Part shown: piece by piece, positions 9,835 through 20,518 of the stretch
Position numbering within the stretch: position 1 is the stretch's first letter
Layout of the letters: every line of letters starts with the position of its first letter
Translations under genes and position numbers: made by a program
NCBI RefSeq assembly: GCF_008369325.1
Contig: NZ_VOBI01000006.1
Coordinates: forward strand, 186,001-250,000
Length of the DNA stretch: 64,000 bases
Direction of reading: 5' to 3'
Source: Pseudomonas sp. ANT_H12B
GTDB lineage: Bacteria > Pseudomonadota > Gammaproteobacteria > Pseudomonadales > Pseudomonadaceae
The notes under the pieces: model-generated
Database searches by the model: none
Seen by the model: only the letters and a program-made list of their open reading frames with translations
What the model was told of the DNA's origin: nothing

Positions 9835-10939
9835 GAGCCAGAACCTTGGTCAGTGCCTCAAGGAAGCGGCTGTTTTCTGCCGGCAGACCGATAGTGATGC
9901 GCAAGTGGTTCGGCATGCCGTAATTGGCCACCGGACGCACGATCACACCTTCGCGCAGCAAGCCCTCGAACACAGGCATGGCGACACGACCAACGTCGAC
10001 GCAAATAAAGTTGCCTTTCGACGGAATCCAGCTCAGCCCCAGCTCACGGAAACCCGCTTGCAGTTGCTGCATGCCGGATTCGTTCAGGCGACGGCTTTCA
10101 GCCAGATACTCGGCATCTTGCAGCGCAGCGCAAGCAGCGGCGAGGGCCAGGCTGTTGACGTTGAATGGCTGACGCACACGGTTCAGCACATCGGCGACCA
10201 CGGCGGTGGACAAGCCATAGCCGACCCGCAATGCCGCCAGGCCATAGGCCTTGGAGAACGTGCGTGACACCAGCAGGTTCGGATAAGCCGCAAGGAAGTC
10301 CAGGCCATCCGGCAAGTCGCTGCCTTCGGCGTATTCGATGTAGGCCTCGTCCAGCACCACCAGCACGTGTTCCGGCACGTCCTGCAGGAATTCGTCCAGC
10401 GCCTCGGCGCCGAACCAGGTCCCGGTCGGGTTGTTCGGATTGGCGATGAACACCACGCGGGTATCGGCATCGATTGCTGCCAGCATGGCCGACAGATCAT
10501 GGCCCCAGTCTTTTGCCGGGATCACTCTGGCCTGAGCGCCGACGGCTTGAGTGACGATCGGGTAGACCGCGAACGCGTGCTCGCTGAACACTGCGTTCAG
10601 GCCTGGCGCCAGATAGGCACGGGCGACCAGCTCCAGAATGTCGTTGGAACCGTTGCCCAGCGTCACCTGATTGAGCTCGACGCGGCACTGATCGGCCAGC
10701 AAGGTCTTGAGCGCAAAACCGTTGCCGTCCGGATAACGGGTCAGTTCGGCCAATGCTTCGTGAATCGCCGCCAACGCCTTGGGACTGGCGCCCAACGGGT
10801 TTTCGTTGCTGGCCAGTTTGACGATGCTGGACGGATCGATGTTCAGCTCACGCGCCAGTTCGTCCACGGGTTTGCCCGGAACATAAGGCGAAAGTTGTTG
10901 CACGCCCGGCTGTGCCAGAGCGAGGAAGTTGCCACTCAT
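9827..10939 (-). CDS. hisC: Histidinol-phosphate / aromatic aminotransferase (HisC type)
   Basis: This is a 370-residue PLP-dependent class I/II aminotransferase of the HisC branch. The N-terminal part has LASNENPLGASPKA near residue 40. NPNNPTGT is near residue 165, VVLDEAYIEYAE near residue 200, and the PLP lysine lies in SRTFSKAYGLAALRVGYG near residue 225. HisC converts imidazole-acetol phosphate to histidinol phosphate. This copy sits between pheA and tyrA-aroA, so it may also transaminate prephenate or phenylpyruvates, as suggested for the second HisC of P. aeruginosa. It starts 12 bases after pheA ends and overlaps the next gene. Confidence 0.9.
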   Translation of the reverse strand: MSGNFLALAQPGVQQLSPYVPGKPVDELARELNIDPSSIVKLASNENPLGASPKALAAIHEALAELTRYPDGNGFALKTLLADQCRVELNQVTLGNGSNDILELVARAYLAPGLNAVFSEHAFAVYPIVTQAVGAQARVIPAKDWGHDLSAMLAAIDADTRVVFIANPNNPTGTWFGAEALDEFLQDVPEHVLVVLDEAYIEYAEGSDLPDGLDFLAAYPNLLVSRTFSKAYGLAALRVGYGLSTAVVADVLNRVRQPFNVNSLALAAACAALQDAEYLAESRRLNESGMQQLQAGFRELGLSWIPSKGNFICVDVGRVAMPVFEGLLREGVIVRPVANYGMPNHLRITIGLPAENSRFLEALTKVLARG

Positions 10940-10951
10940 TTGCTACCGCCC

Positions 10952-12046
10952 TTAGAGAACTGCTTTCGGGTAGGAACCCAGCACTTTGAGTGCTACTGCT
11001 TCCTGACTGATCTTTTCCAGCACACCTTTGACCAGCGGGTCGCGGTGGTGGCCGACGAAGTCGATGAAGAACACGTAGGTCCATTTACCGCTGCGCGACG
11101 GACGGGTCTCGATTCGTGTCAGGTCGATGCCGTTGTCGTGGAACGGCACCAGCAACTCGTGAAGCGCGCCGGGTTTGTTGCTCATGGAGACGATGATCGA
11201 GGTCTTGTCGTCGCCGGTCGGCGGCACTTCCTGGCTGCCGATCATCAGGAATCGCGTGGAGTTGTCCGGGCGATCCTCGATTTTCTCGGCCAGACGGGTC
11301 AGCCCGTACAAGCCAGCGGCCATGTCGCCGGCAATCGCCGCCGAGTTCCACTCACCTTTGACCCGCTTGGCAGCCTCGGCGTTGCTGGAGACTGCCACGC
11401 GCTCGACATTCGGGTAGTGTGCGTCCAGCCACTTGCGGCACTGGGCCAGCGACTGGGCGTGGGAATAGATGCGGCTGATGCTGTCGGTCTTGGTGTTTTC
11501 ACCGACCAGCAAGTGGTGGTGAATCCGCAGCTCGACTTCGCCACAGATGACCATGTCGTGTTCGAGGAAGCTGTCGAGGGTGTGGTTGACCGCGCCTTCG
11601 GTGGAGTTTTCCACCGGGACCACGCCAAAGTTCACCGCACCGGCTGCCACTTCACGGAACACTTCGTCGATCGCCGCCATCGGCTTGCTGATCACGGCGT
11701 GGCCGAAGTGTTTCATGGCCGCGGCCTGGGTGAAGGTGCCTTCAGGGCCGAGGTAAGCCACTTTCAGCGGCTGTTCGAGGGCCAGGCACGAGGACATGAT
11801 TTCGCGGAACAGCCGCGCCATCTCTTCGTTGCCCAGCGGCCCCTGATTGCGTTCCATGACACGTTTGAGCACCTGAGCTTCGCGCTCAGGACGATAGAAC
11901 ACCGGCACTTCGCCTTCGGCCAGCGAGGCCATCTTTACTCGCGCAACTTCCTGGGCGCAGCGTGCTCGCTCGCTGATCAGCTCCAGGACCTTGGTGTCCA
12001 GGGCATCAATGCGAACGCGCAGTGCCTTGAGTTCTTGCTCAGACAT
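10952..12046 (-). CDS. pheA: P-protein: chorismate mutase / prephenate dehydratase
   Basis: PheA converts chorismate to prephenate and then to phenylpyruvate, the committed route to phenylalanine. The 364-residue chain has an N-terminal AroQ chorismate mutase (about 1-88, LKALRVRIDALDTKVLELIS), a prephenate dehydratase domain (about 95-275, AYLGPEGTFTQAAA, VPVENSTEGAVNHTLD, TRFLMIG) and a C-terminal ACT domain (about 285-360). The phenylalanine-sensing stretch reads ETRPS where ESRPS is common. The start overlaps the serC stop by one base (TAATG), which suggests translational coupling. Confidence 0.96.
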   Translation of the reverse strand: MSEQELKALRVRIDALDTKVLELISERARCAQEVARVKMASLAEGEVPVFYRPEREAQVLKRVMERNQGPLGNEEMARLFREIMSSCLALEQPLKVAYLGPEGTFTQAAAMKHFGHAVISKPMAAIDEVFREVAAGAVNFGVVPVENSTEGAVNHTLDSFLEHDMVICGEVELRIHHHLLVGENTKTDSISRIYSHAQSLAQCRKWLDAHYPNVERVAVSSNAEAAKRVKGEWNSAAIAGDMAAGLYGLTRLAEKIEDRPDNSTRFLMIGSQEVPPTGDDKTSIIVSMSNKPGALHELLVPFHDNGIDLTRIETRPSRSGKWTYVFFIDFVGHHRDPLVKGVLEKISQEAVALKVLGSYPKAVL

Positions 12047-13131
12047 TAGCCGTGTTCCTTCTCGAACTCTGCCATGTACGAAACCAGTGCGTTGACCGCA
12101 ACGATGTCGACGGCGTTATAGATGGAGGCACGCATGCCGCCCACGGAACGGTGGCCCTTGAGGTTCAACAGACCACGCTCTTCGGCACCGGTCAGGAATG
12201 GTTTGTCCAGACGATCGTCAGCCAGACGGAACGGCACGTTCATCCACGAGCGGTCCGACTTGTTGATCGGGTTGCTGTACAAGCCGCTGGCGTCGATGAA
12301 GTCGTACAGCGTGCGCTGTTTCACTTCGTTGAGCTTGCCGATGGCTTCAACACCACCCTGCTCTTTCAGCCACTCGAATACCAGACCCGAGAGGTACCAG
12401 GCCAGGGTTGGCGGGGTGTTGTACATCGAGCCGTTATCCGCCGCGACCTTGTAGTTGAGCATGGTCGGGCACAAGGAACGGGCGTGCCCCAGCAGGTCTT
12501 CGCGAATGATGTTCACGACGACGCCGCTCGGGCCGATGTTTTTCTGGGCGCCGGCGTAGATCATGCCGAAGCGCGAAACATCGATCGGACGCGAGAGGAT
12601 GTCCGAAGACATGTCGGCGACCAACGGAACATCACCGGTTTGCGGAACCCAGTTGAATTCCAGACCACCAATGGTTTCGTTCGGCGCGTAGTGAACGTAG
12701 GCCGCGTCTGCAGAGAGCGTCCATTCGTTCTGACCGGGAATAGCGAAATAGTCGTAAGGCTTGGCGGTAGCGGCAACGTTGACGTGGCCGTAGCGCGAGG
12801 CTTCTTCGATGGCTTTCTGCGACCAGATACCGGTGTCGATATAGTCGGCAGTGCCGCCTTCAGGCAACAGGTTCAGAGGGATCTGAGCAAATTGCTGGCT
12901 GGCGCCACCTTGCAGAAACAGCACTTTATAGTTCGAGGGGATATTCAGCAGATCACGCAGATCCTGCTCGGCCTTGGTGGCGATGGACACGAACTCATCA
13001 CTGCGATGGCTCATTTCCATGACCGACAGGCCTTTGCCGTGCCAATCGAGGAGTTCACCCTGAGCGCGCCGCAGGACAGCTTCGGGAAGTGCCGCAGGAC
13101 CGGCACAGAAGTTATAGGCTCTCTTGCTCAC
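12046..13131 (-). CDS. serC: Phosphoserine aminotransferase
   Basis: SerC transaminates 3-phosphohydroxypyruvate to phosphoserine and also acts in pyridoxal phosphate synthesis. I choose GTG 13131, giving VSKRAYNFCAGPAALP and 361 residues, the family length. A longer frame reaches further upstream but carries no family similarity. Visible motifs include FLQGGASQQFAQIPLNL near residue 75, DMSSDILSRPIDVSRFG near residue 180, and the PLP lysine in YAGAQKNIGPSG near residue 200. It is the first gene of the serC-pheA-hisC-tyrA/aroA-cmk-rpsA series and follows a REP pair that separates it from gyrA. Confidence 0.95.
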   Translation of the reverse strand: MSKRAYNFCAGPAALPEAVLRRAQGELLDWHGKGLSVMEMSHRSDEFVSIATKAEQDLRDLLNIPSNYKVLFLQGGASQQFAQIPLNLLPEGGTADYIDTGIWSQKAIEEASRYGHVNVAATAKPYDYFAIPGQNEWTLSADAAYVHYAPNETIGGLEFNWVPQTGDVPLVADMSSDILSRPIDVSRFGMIYAGAQKNIGPSGVVVNIIREDLLGHARSLCPTMLNYKVAADNGSMYNTPPTLAWYLSGLVFEWLKEQGGVEAIGKLNEVKQRTLYDFIDASGLYSNPINKSDRSWMNVPFRLADDRLDKPFLTGAEERGLLNLKGHRSVGGMRASIYNAVDIVAVNALVSYMAEFEKEHG

Positions 13132-13211
13132 ATCCAATCTCGCTCTGATTTGGTGGTTCACGCAATAAATCACAACATCAATCGACACGGGTCCCTGCTG
13201 AAGCAAACATT

Positions 13212-13298
13212 TGTGGGAGCGAGCCTGCTCGCGATTGCATCACCGCGGTGCTTCGGACGTATCGCGGCGCCTGCATCGCGAGCAGGCTCGCTCCCACA
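13212..13298. repeat. REP pair (GCGAGCCTGCTCGC variant)
   Basis: Two inverted copies of the Pseudomonas REP palindrome face each other: TGTGGGAGCGAGCCTGCTCG on the left and its complement on the right, with about 40 bases between. It lies between gyrA and serC. Such paired units are widespread intergenic elements in fluorescent pseudomonads, mobilised in trans by RAYT transposases. Confidence 0.9.
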
Positions 13299-13344
13299 AG
13301 GGATTTCCAAAAGGTGTCGATATTTCATTATGGACAAACAACAA

Positions 13345-13368
13345 GGGGGCGAATTCTCATCCGCCCCC
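13345..13368 (-). terminator. Terminator after gyrA
   Basis: GGGGGCG (13345-13351) pairs with CGCCCCC (13362-13368) around a 10-base loop. On the minus strand it is followed by a T-rich stretch (TTGTTGTTTG). It lies 12 bases beyond the gyrA stop. Confidence 0.65.
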
Positions 13369-13379
13369 CGCTTGCCCGC

Positions 13380-16037
13380 TTATTCCTGCGGTTCTTCGTC
13401 GGCTGCGGCGTCGAGTTGCTGATCTTCGACAACGTCGTCAATCACGACTTCACCGTCGAACACTGCACCCTCTTCACCTTCTTCCAGCTCTTCACCTTCG
13501 ACTTCCGACGGTTCCTGAACCCGTTCCAGACCTACCAGCTTTTCATCGCTGGCCAGTTTGATCAAGGTCACGCCCTGGGTGTTACGGCCCAGGCTGGAGA
13601 CTTCATCAACACGCGTACGAACCAGGGTGCCCTGGTCGGAAATCAGCATGATTTCCTCGCCGTCGAGCACCTGGACTGCACCGACCAGACGGCCGTTGCG
13701 GTCGTTGCTGACCATGGCGATAACGCCTTGACCACCACGTTTGTACTCAGGGAACTCGGTGATCGCCGTGCGCTTGCCGAAACCACGGGCCGAAGCCGTG
13801 AGGATCTGGCTGCCTTCTTCCGGGATCAGCATGGAAATCAGCTTCTGGCCTTCCGGCAGGCGCATGCCGCGCACACCGCGAGCGGTACGGCCCATGGCGC
13901 GAACGTCGGTTTCCTTGAAGCGAGTCACCTTGCCGCCATCGGAGAACAGCATGACTTCGCGCGCGCCATCGGTAATGGAGGCAGAAATCAGCACGTCACC
14001 TTCGTCCAGTTCCAGCGCGATCAGACCGACGCTGCGTTGACGGCTGAAGGATTCCAGCGGGGTCTTCTTCACGGTGCCGTTAGCGGTGGCCATGAAGATG
14101 TAGTGACCTTCGGTGTATTCCTCGACCGGCAGCATGGTGGTGATGTACTCACCATCGCCCAGCGGCAGCAGGTTGACCAACGGACGACCACGGGCAGCGC
14201 GGGAGGCTTCCGGGATTTCGTAGGTTTTCAGCCAGTACACTTTGCCTTTGCTGGAGAACAGCAGCAGCGTGGTGTGGCTGTTGGCAACCAGCAGGTGAGC
14301 GATGTAGTCCTCATCCTTGACGCCGGTCGCCGATTTTCCTTTACCACCGCGACGCTGCGCCTGGTACGCAGCCAATGGCTGGGTCTTGGCGTAGCCACCG
14401 TGGGAAATGGTCACGACGCGCTCTTCTTCCGGGATCATGTCACCCAGGGTCAGGTCGAGACGGGCATCGAGAATCTCGGTGCGGCGTACGTCGCCGTATT
14501 CGGCGCGGATCACTTCCAGCTCTTCGCGGATCACTTCCATCAGGCGCGTAGCGCTGCTGAGGATGCGGATCAGTTCGCCGATCTGGTTGAGGATCTCTTG
14601 ATACTCGGCCAGCAGCTTTTCGTGCTCCAGACCGGTCAGACGGTGCAGACGCAGTTCCAGAATGGCTTGCGCCTGTTCCGGCGACAGGAAGTACTTGCCT
14701 TCGCGCAGACCGTATTGCGGGTCCAGGGTCTCTGGACGGCACGAATCGGCACCGGCACGTTCGACCATCGCGACCACGGCAGAAGATTCCCACGCCGTCT
14801 TGATCAGCGCTTCCTTGGCTTCCGACGGCGTTGGCGAGGCTTTGATCAGGGCGATGACCGGGTCGATGTTCGACAGGGCAACCGCTTGACCTTCCAGAAT
14901 GTGACCACGTTCGCGGGCTTTACGCAGTTCGAACACGGTACGACGGGTAACGACTTCACGACGGTGACGAACGAAGGCTTCCAGCAGGTCCTTGAGGTTC
15001 AGGATCCGCGGACGGCCGTCGATCAGCGCGACGATGTTGATGCCGAACACCGCTTGCAGCTGGGTCTGGGCGTAGAGGTTATTGAGGATCACCTCAGGCA
15101 CTTCACCGCGACGCAGCTCGATCACGACGCGCATACCGTCCTTGTCGGACTCGTCGCGCAGTTCGGTGATGCCTTCGAGCTTCTTCTCTTTAACCAGCTC
15201 GGCGATCTTCTCGATCAGACGCGCCTTGTTCAGCTGGTAGGGGAGTTCGGTGATGACGATCTGCTGACGGCCACCGACCTTGTCGATGTCTTCGATCATC
15301 GAGCGGGCGCGCATGTAAATGCGCCCGCGACCGGTGCGGTAGGCTTCGATGATGCCGGCGCGACCGTTGATGATCGCGGCGGTCGGGAAGTCCGGACCCG
15401 GGATGTATTGCATCAGCTCATCGATGGTCAACTCTGGGTTGTCGATGAGCGCCAGGCAACCGTCGATGACTTCACCGAGGTTGTGTGGCGGGATGTTGGT
15501 CGCCATGCCCACGGCGATACCGCTGGAGCCGTTGACCAACAGGTTGGGAATACGGGTCGGCATGACCGCGGGGATCATTTCGGTGCCGTCGTAGTTCGGC
15601 ACCCAGTCCACGGTTTCTTTGTGCAGGTCAGCCAGCAGCTCGTGCGCCAGCTTGGTCATGCGCACTTCGGTGTATCGCATGGCCGCGGCGTTGTCGCCGT
15701 CCACGGAACCGAAGTTGCCCTGACCGTCTACCAGCAGGTAACGCAGCGAGAATGGCTGCGCCATCCGAACGATGGTGTCGTACACCGCGGTATCACCGTG
15801 AGGGTGATACTTACCGATCACGTCACCGACAACACGGGCAGATTTCTTGTACGGCTTGTTGAAGTCGTTGCCCAGCTCGCTCATCGCGAACAGCACACGC
15901 CGGTGCACGGGCTTCAAGCCATCGCGCGCATCCGGCAGTGCCCGCCCGACAATTACGCTCATCGCGTAGTCGAGGTAGGACTGCTTCAGCTCGTCTTCGA
16001 TATTGACCGGGAGGATTTCTTTGGCCAGTTCGCCCAT
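13380..16037 (-). CDS. gyrA: DNA gyrase subunit A
   Basis: GyrA carries the DNA-cleaving tyrosine of gyrase, which introduces negative supercoils. I start at ATG 16037 ([20 protein letters not shown]), giving 885 residues. The quinolone-resistance region reads [18 protein letters not shown] with Thr83 and Asp87, the susceptible-type residues for Pseudomonas. The active-site Tyr122 lies in MRYTEVRM. The GyrA box [11 protein letters not shown] and the C-terminal beta-pinwheel repeats follow after about residue 530. The C-terminus ends in a long acidic tail. It is followed by a likely terminator and so is probably transcribed apart from serC. Confidence 0.98.
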   Translation of the reverse strand: MGELAKEILPVNIEDELKQSYLDYAMSVIVGRALPDARDGLKPVHRRVLFAMSELGNDFNKPYKKSARVVGDVIGKYHPHGDTAVYDTIVRMAQPFSLRYLLVDGQGNFGSVDGDNAAAMRYTEVRMTKLAHELLADLHKETVDWVPNYDGTEMIPAVMPTRIPNLLVNGSSGIAVGMATNIPPHNLGEVIDGCLALIDNPELTIDELMQYIPGPDFPTAAIINGRAGIIEAYRTGRGRIYMRARSMIEDIDKVGGRQQIVITELPYQLNKARLIEKIAELVKEKKLEGITELRDESDKDGMRVVIELRRGEVPEVILNNLYAQTQLQAVFGINIVALIDGRPRILNLKDLLEAFVRHRREVVTRRTVFELRKARERGHILEGQAVALSNIDPVIALIKASPTPSEAKEALIKTAWESSAVVAMVERAGADSCRPETLDPQYGLREGKYFLSPEQAQAILELRLHRLTGLEHEKLLAEYQEILNQIGELIRILSSATRLMEVIREELEVIRAEYGDVRRTEILDARLDLTLGDMIPEEERVVTISHGGYAKTQPLAAYQAQRRGGKGKSATGVKDEDYIAHLLVANSHTTLLLFSSKGKVYWLKTYEIPEASRAARGRPLVNLLPLGDGEYITTMLPVEEYTEGHYIFMATANGTVKKTPLESFSRQRSVGLIALELDEGDVLISASITDGAREVMLFSDGGKVTRFKETDVRAMGRTARGVRGMRLPEGQKLISMLIPEEGSQILTASARGFGKRTAITEFPEYKRGGQGVIAMVSNDRNGRLVGAVQVLDGEEIMLISDQGTLVRTRVDEVSSLGRNTQGVTLIKLASDEKLVGLERVQEPSEVEGEELEEGEEGAVFDGEVVIDDVVEDQQLDAAADEEPQE

Positions 16038-16462
16038 GAGAAGCCTGATTCCTTTTTCTGGTGAAACTTCGTCACATCCATTTGGGACGAACGAAGCTCG
16101 CCGCTGCAGGCTGAGTGCCATGCACCGACTTACGACAAATCAACGAGTTATGCCATGGATTTGCGCAGTAAAGACAACCCCGTGGGAGTGCCTCGGAAAA
16201 CGCCGGATGTTATCACAAGAGCCGCCACGCACCTATCCCCCAGATGCGCATGGAGCATAGTTAGTTGACCGGTGACAGGCTTGAAGGGGACGAGAGAGGC
16301 TTAGAGACATGTTGAATGAAGAATTCAGTCTGATTCTGACTGCTTCATTGACTTTCAGGGCCTATTTGCGGGCAAGCCCGCTCCCACAAGGTTCTGTTGC
16401 ACTCACAAAACCTGTGGAAGCGGGCTTGCCCGCGATAGCAATTGATCAGACGCCAGCGATCA
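16038..16462. other. Intergenic region upstream of gyrA with a REP pair
   Basis: This 425-bp gap between gyrA and mtnA (both minus strand) holds the gyrA 5' region in its left half and a REP pair at 16368-16439. I find no convincing gene in it; open frames here lack a ribosome-binding site or family similarity. The gyrA promoter should lie between about 16100 and 16300, but no -35/-10 pair stands out. Confidence 0.5.
16368..16439. repeat. REP pair (GCGGGCTTGCCCGC variant)
   Basis: GCGGGCAAGCCCGCTCCCAC on the left and its near-complement TGTGGAAGCGGGCTTGCCCG on the right form an inverted pair about 70 bp long. It lies just past the mtnA stop, where it may also act in transcript ending. Confidence 0.9.
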
Positions 16463-17539
16463 TCAATGCAGCCGCTTACGACACATCAACTGCGCCATTT
16501 TCGTGGTATCCGGACGCTCGACGATGCCCTTTTCAGTGACGATCACATCGATCAAATCTGCCGGGGTCACGTCGAACACCGGGTTGAACGCATCGACATC
16601 CGCCCCCACACGCTTGCCGCCGACTTCCAGCAGTTCGCGACCGTCACGCTCTTCGAGGGGAATGTCGTCGCCACTGGCCAGGTTCATGTCGATGGTCGAA
16701 CTCGGCGCGACCACCATGAAGCGCACGCCGTGGTGCATGGCGTTCACCGCCAGTTGATAGGTCCCGATCTTGTTGGCCACGTCGCCATTGGCGGTGATCC
16801 GGTCGGCGCCGACGATCACCCAGGTAATGCCCTTGGTTTTCATGATGTGGGCAGCGGCGGCATCGACATTGATGGTCACGGGAATGCCTTCGTTGGCCAA
16901 CTCCCACGCGGTCAAGCGTGAACCTTGCAGCCAGGGGCGGGTTTCGTCGGCGTAGACGCGCTCGACCATGCCTTCGATGAACGCCCCGCGAATCACCCCC
17001 AGCGCCGTACCGAAGCCGCCGGTGGCCAGCGCGCCAGTGTTGCAGTGGGTCAGGATTGCCTGAGCATTGCCCTGATGCTTGCGGATCAGGTCCACGCCCA
17101 ACTGCGCCATGGTCAGGTTGGCTTCGCGATCGCTTTCATGAATGGCGATGGCTTCGGCTTCCAGCACCGCCAGCGGATCGGCGTGATGTTTCAGGCGCTC
17201 CAGCCGGTCGCGCATGCGGCCCAGGGCCCAGAACAGGTTGACCGCGGTCGGACGTGAGTCGGCGAGCAGCGCGAAATCCTCTTCCAGCGCCGCTTGCCAG
17301 TTGTCACCCTCGGCAAACCGGGCGCGGGCCGCCAGCACGACGCCATAGGCGGCACTGATGCCAATGGCCGGCGCGCCGCGCACCACCATCGAACGAATGG
17401 CCTCGGCCACGCCAGCGGCGCTGGTGTAGGCGATCCACGTTTCCTCGAACGGCAAAATACGCTGATCCAACAGGTACAGAGCGCCATCGCGCCAATCGAT
17501 GGCCTTCACCTTCTCCGCAGCCAACAGTCGATCGCGCAT
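16463..17539 (-). CDS. mtnA: S-methyl-5-thioribose-1-phosphate isomerase
   Basis: MtnA isomerises methylthioribose-1-phosphate to methylthioribulose-1-phosphate in the methionine salvage pathway. It belongs to the aIF2B-like family and the 358-residue length is normal. Key stretches are [13 protein letters not shown] near residue 53, the catalytic cysteine in [14 protein letters not shown] near residue 160, and the catalytic aspartate in [19 protein letters not shown] near residue 245. It diverges from a methylthioadenosine deaminase gene, so the two steps of the alternative salvage route are encoded back to back, as in P. aeruginosa. Confidence 0.95.
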   Translation of the reverse strand: MRDRLLAAEKVKAIDWRDGALYLLDQRILPFEETWIAYTSAAGVAEAIRSMVVRGAPAIGISAAYGVVLAARARFAEGDNWQAALEEDFALLADSRPTAVNLFWALGRMRDRLERLKHHADPLAVLEAEAIAIHESDREANLTMAQLGVDLIRKHQGNAQAILTHCNTGALATGGFGTALGVIRGAFIEGMVERVYADETRPWLQGSRLTAWELANEGIPVTINVDAAAAHIMKTKGITWVIVGADRITANGDVANKIGTYQLAVNAMHHGVRFMVVAPSSTIDMNLASGDDIPLEERDGRELLEVGGKRVGADVDAFNPVFDVTPADLIDVIVTEKGIVERPDTTKMAQLMCRKRLH

Positions 17540-17647
17540 CCCTCACCCCGCACTCATGAACAAAAGCCGTCGATTATAGCGATCCCCCCGCGAAGACGCT
17601 CGGGTATACTTCGCCATCCTTTACAAAAGCTCTGGAACCGACTCTCG

Positions 17648-18982
17648 ATGCCGAACACTGCCGTTGCGCTCGACTTGTTGTTGCTGCCGACCTGGCTGGT
17701 ACCCGTCGAACCCGCTGGCGTTGTCCTCAAAGAGCATGGCCTGGGCATCCGCGACGGGCGCATTGTCTTTATCGGCCCACGGTCGGCTGCGCTGAAGCTT
17801 GACGCAACCGAAATCCGCGAACTGCCGGACATGTTGCTCTGTCCTGGCTTGATCAACGCCCACGGGCATGCGGCGATGACACTGTTCCGCGGCCTGGCAG
17901 ATGACCTCCCCCTGATGACCTGGCTGGAAAACCACATCTGGCCGGCCGAAGCCAAGTGGGTCGACGAGGCGTTCGTGCGTGATGGCACTGATTTGGCGAT
18001 TGCCGAACAGATCAAAGGTGGTATCACCTGCTTCTCTGACATGTATTTCTTCCCGAAGGTTGCCAGCGAACGCGCCCACAACAGTGGCATTCGCGCGCAA
18101 ATCGCCATTCCGATCCTCGATTTCCCGATCCCGGGCGCCAGTACGGCGGACGATGCCATTCGTCAGGGCGTCGAACTGTTCAACGATCTCAAGCACCACG
18201 AGCGCATCAAAGTCACCTTCGGCCCCCATGCACCCTACACCGTGGGCGACGAAAACCTGGAGAAAATCCGGGTGATTGCCGAAGAACTGGACGCCTCGAT
18301 TCACATGCACGTGCATGAAACCGCTTATGAAGTGCAGCAGTCCATCGAGCAGCGCGGCGAACGCCCGCTAGCCCGTCTCGGGCGCCTGGGCCTTTTGGGG
18401 CCGCGCTTCCAGGCCGTTCATATGACTCAGATCAGCGATGAAGACCTGGTGTTGCTGGTAGAAAGCAACACCAATGTGATTCATTGCCCGGAATCGAACC
18501 TGAAGCTGGCCGGCGGCTTCTGCCCCGTGGAGCGTTTGTGGCAGGCTGGCGTCAATGTGGCCATCGGCACCGATGGCGCGGCCAGCAATAATGACCTGGA
18601 CCTGCTCGGCGAAACCCGTACCGCCGCGTTGCTGGCCAAGGCTGTCGCCGGCTCGGCCACTGCGCTGGGCGCCCATAGCGCCTTGCGCATGGCCACGCTC
18701 AACGGTGCCCGCGCGCTGGGGATCGAAGCTGAAGTCGGTTCGCTGGAAGTCGGCAAAGCGGCAGACATCGTGGCTTTCGATCTGTCGGGTCTGGCACAGC
18801 AACCGATCTACGACCCGGTTTCGCAACTTATATACGCCACCGGTCGGGACTGCGTGAAACACCTGTGGGTCGCCGGCAAGCAACTGCTCGACGACAAGCG
18901 CCTGACGCGCCTGGATGAAGAACAACTCTGCGCCACGGCCAAGGCCTGGGGCCGACGCATCAGCGGCCATACCGAATCGTAA
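17648..18982 (+). CDS. mtaD: TRZ/ATZ-family amidohydrolase, likely methylthioadenosine / SAH deaminase
   Basis: The protein starts at ATG 17648 ([20 protein letters not shown]) and has 444 residues. It is a metal-dependent amidohydrolase. The metal ligands are visible in [13 protein letters not shown] near residue 70, [10 protein letters not shown] near residue 220 and [16 protein letters not shown] near residue 310. In P. aeruginosa the orthologue in the same place deaminates methylthioadenosine to methylthioinosine, a salvage route for MTA from quorum-signal and polyamine synthesis. Some relatives act on S-adenosylhomocysteine. It is followed after 56 bases by ubiG. A longer in-frame extension into mtnA is not supported. 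Confidence 0.88.
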   Translation: MPNTAVALDLLLLPTWLVPVEPAGVVLKEHGLGIRDGRIVFIGPRSAALKLDATEIRELPDMLLCPGLINAHGHAAMTLFRGLADDLPLMTWLENHIWPAEAKWVDEAFVRDGTDLAIAEQIKGGITCFSDMYFFPKVASERAHNSGIRAQIAIPILDFPIPGASTADDAIRQGVELFNDLKHHERIKVTFGPHAPYTVGDENLEKIRVIAEELDASIHMHVHETAYEVQQSIEQRGERPLARLGRLGLLGPRFQAVHMTQISDEDLVLLVESNTNVIHCPESNLKLAGGFCPVERLWQAGVNVAIGTDGAASNNDLDLLGETRTAALLAKAVAGSATALGAHSALRMATLNGARALGIEAEVGSLEVGKAADIVAFDLSGLAQQPIYDPVSQLIYATGRDCVKHLWVAGKQLLDDKRLTRLDEEQLCATAKAWGRRISGHTES

Positions 18983-19038
18983 GCCCCCCGGCCGAACACC
19001 GGGGCAACAGGATTTTTCAAGTTTTAGAGGACTTAACC

Positions 19039-19737
19039 ATGAGCAACGTCGACTACGCCGAAATCGCCAAATTCGAGGCCCTGGCCCATCGCTGGTGGGA
19101 CCGCGAAAGCGAGTTCAAACCGCTGCACGACATCAACCCGCTTCGGGTCAACTGGATTGACGAACGGGTCAACCTGGCCGGCAAGAAGGTCCTGGACGTT
19201 GGCTGCGGCGGCGGCATCCTCAGCGAAGCCATGGCCCAACGCGGCGCGACCGTAATGGGCATCGACATGGGCGAAGCGCCGCTGGCGGTCGCGCAACTGC
19301 ATCAACTGGAGTCGGGCGTGAGTGTCGAGTACCGGCAGATCACCGCCGAAGCCCTGGCAGAAGAAATGCCCGAGCAGTTCGACGTGGTCACCTGCCTGGA
19401 AATGCTCGAGCACGTACCGGATCCGTCCTCGGTGATCCGCGCCTGCTTTCGCATGGTCAAGCCGGGTGGCCAAGTGTTCTTCTCCACCATCAACCGCAAT
19501 CCGAAGGCGTATCTGTTCGCCATCGTGGGCGCCGAATACATCATGAAGTTGCTGCCGCGCGGCACCCACGACTTCAAGAAATTCATCCGCCCGTCCGAGC
19601 TGGGTGCGTGGAGCCGCATGGCGGGCCTGACCGTCAAGGACATCATCGGGCTGACCTACAACCCGCTGACCAAGCACTACAAACTGGCGTCCGATGTTGA
19701 CGTCAACTATATGATCCAGACCCTGCGCGAGGAGTAA
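19039..19737 (+). CDS. ubiG: Ubiquinone biosynthesis O-methyltransferase
   Basis: UbiG performs both O-methylations of ubiquinone synthesis using S-adenosylmethionine. The 232-residue length is usual. It starts [20 protein letters not shown], a UbiG hallmark. The SAM-binding motif [16 protein letters not shown] is near residue 54, and [16 protein letters not shown] is near residue 115. AGAGGA lies just before the start. mupP begins four bases after its stop, so the two are coupled. Confidence 0.96.
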   Translation: MSNVDYAEIAKFEALAHRWWDRESEFKPLHDINPLRVNWIDERVNLAGKKVLDVGCGGGILSEAMAQRGATVMGIDMGEAPLAVAQLHQLESGVSVEYRQITAEALAEEMPEQFDVVTCLEMLEHVPDPSSVIRACFRMVKPGGQVFFSTINRNPKAYLFAIVGAEYIMKLLPRGTHDFKKFIRPSELGAWSRMAGLTVKDIIGLTYNPLTKHYKLASDVDVNYMIQTLREE

Positions 19738-19741
19738 GCCG

Positions 19742-20413
19742 ATGCGTATCAGAGCAGTCCTTTTCGACATGGACGGCACCCTGCTCGACACCGCGCCGGA
19801 CTTCATTGCCATCTGCCAGGCGATGCGTGCTGATCGCGGCTTGCCGCCAATAAACGATAAACACATTCGCGACGAGATCTCTGGCGGCGCCAAGGCGATG
19901 GTCGCGGTGACTTTCTCCATGGACCCGGAATCGCCAGGGTTCGAGGCGTTGCGCCTGGAGTTCCTGGAGCGTTACCTCAAAGGTTGCGCCGTTCACAGCA
20001 AGCTGTTTGACGGCATGAGTGAACTATTGGCTGATATCGAGAAAGCCAATCTGATCTGGGGTGTGGTCACCAACAAACCTCTGCGATTCGCCGAGCCGAT
20101 CATGCAGCAGCTGGGACTGGCCGAACGTTCGGCACTGTTGATCTGCCCGGACCATGTGAAGAACAGCAAACCGGACCCGGAGCCGTTGATTCTCGCGTGC
20201 AAGATGCTCGACCTGGACCCGGCCAGCGTGCTGTTCGTGGGTGATGACCTGCGCGATATCGAGTCGGGCCGAGATGCCGGCACCAAGACGGCCGCCGTGA
20301 CCTATGGCTACATTCATCCGGACGATAATCCGCGGCATTGGGGCGCGGATGTGGTGGTCGATCATCCGCTGGAGTTGCGTAAGGTTTTGGATAGCGCCCT
20401 CTGTAGCTGCTGA
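19742..20413 (+). CDS. mupP: N-acetylmuramic acid 6-phosphate phosphatase, HAD family
   Basis: The 223-residue protein is a haloacid dehalogenase-type phosphatase with [12 protein letters not shown] at residues 9-20, VVTNKP near residue 112 and [16 protein letters not shown] near residue 165. It was long annotated as phosphoglycolate phosphatase. The orthologue directly after ubiG in P. aeruginosa and P. putida is MupP, which dephosphorylates MurNAc-6-phosphate in a peptidoglycan recycling route that bypasses de novo UDP-MurNAc synthesis and contributes to fosfomycin resistance. The position here supports that name. Confidence 0.88.
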   Translation: MRIRAVLFDMDGTLLDTAPDFIAICQAMRADRGLPPINDKHIRDEISGGAKAMVAVTFSMDPESPGFEALRLEFLERYLKGCAVHSKLFDGMSELLADIEKANLIWGVVTNKPLRFAEPIMQQLGLAERSALLICPDHVKNSKPDPEPLILACKMLDLDPASVLFVGDDLRDIESGRDAGTKTAAVTYGYIHPDDNPRHWGADVVVDHPLELRKVLDSALCSC

Positions 20414-20457
20414 GTGCCGGTTTCAGGTTCTGGAAATGAGGCGTGAATGCTGACGCC

Positions 20458-20477
20458 TTCGCGGGCTTGCCCGCGAA
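20458..20477. repeat. Single REP palindrome
   Basis: TTCGCGGGCTTGCCCGCGAA is a perfect 9-bp inverted repeat with a TT centre, the hairpin core of the REP family. It stands alone between mupP and the SDR gene. Confidence 0.8.
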
Positions 20478-20518
20478 TGGCCGCGCCGCGAACTGTCTTC
20501 TGATGTGTGAGGTTTTTT

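Noticed and set aside
13248..16064. A 938-codon open frame opposite gyrA
   Set aside because: It mirrors gyrA codon by codon and shows no family motif, so it is a GC artefact.
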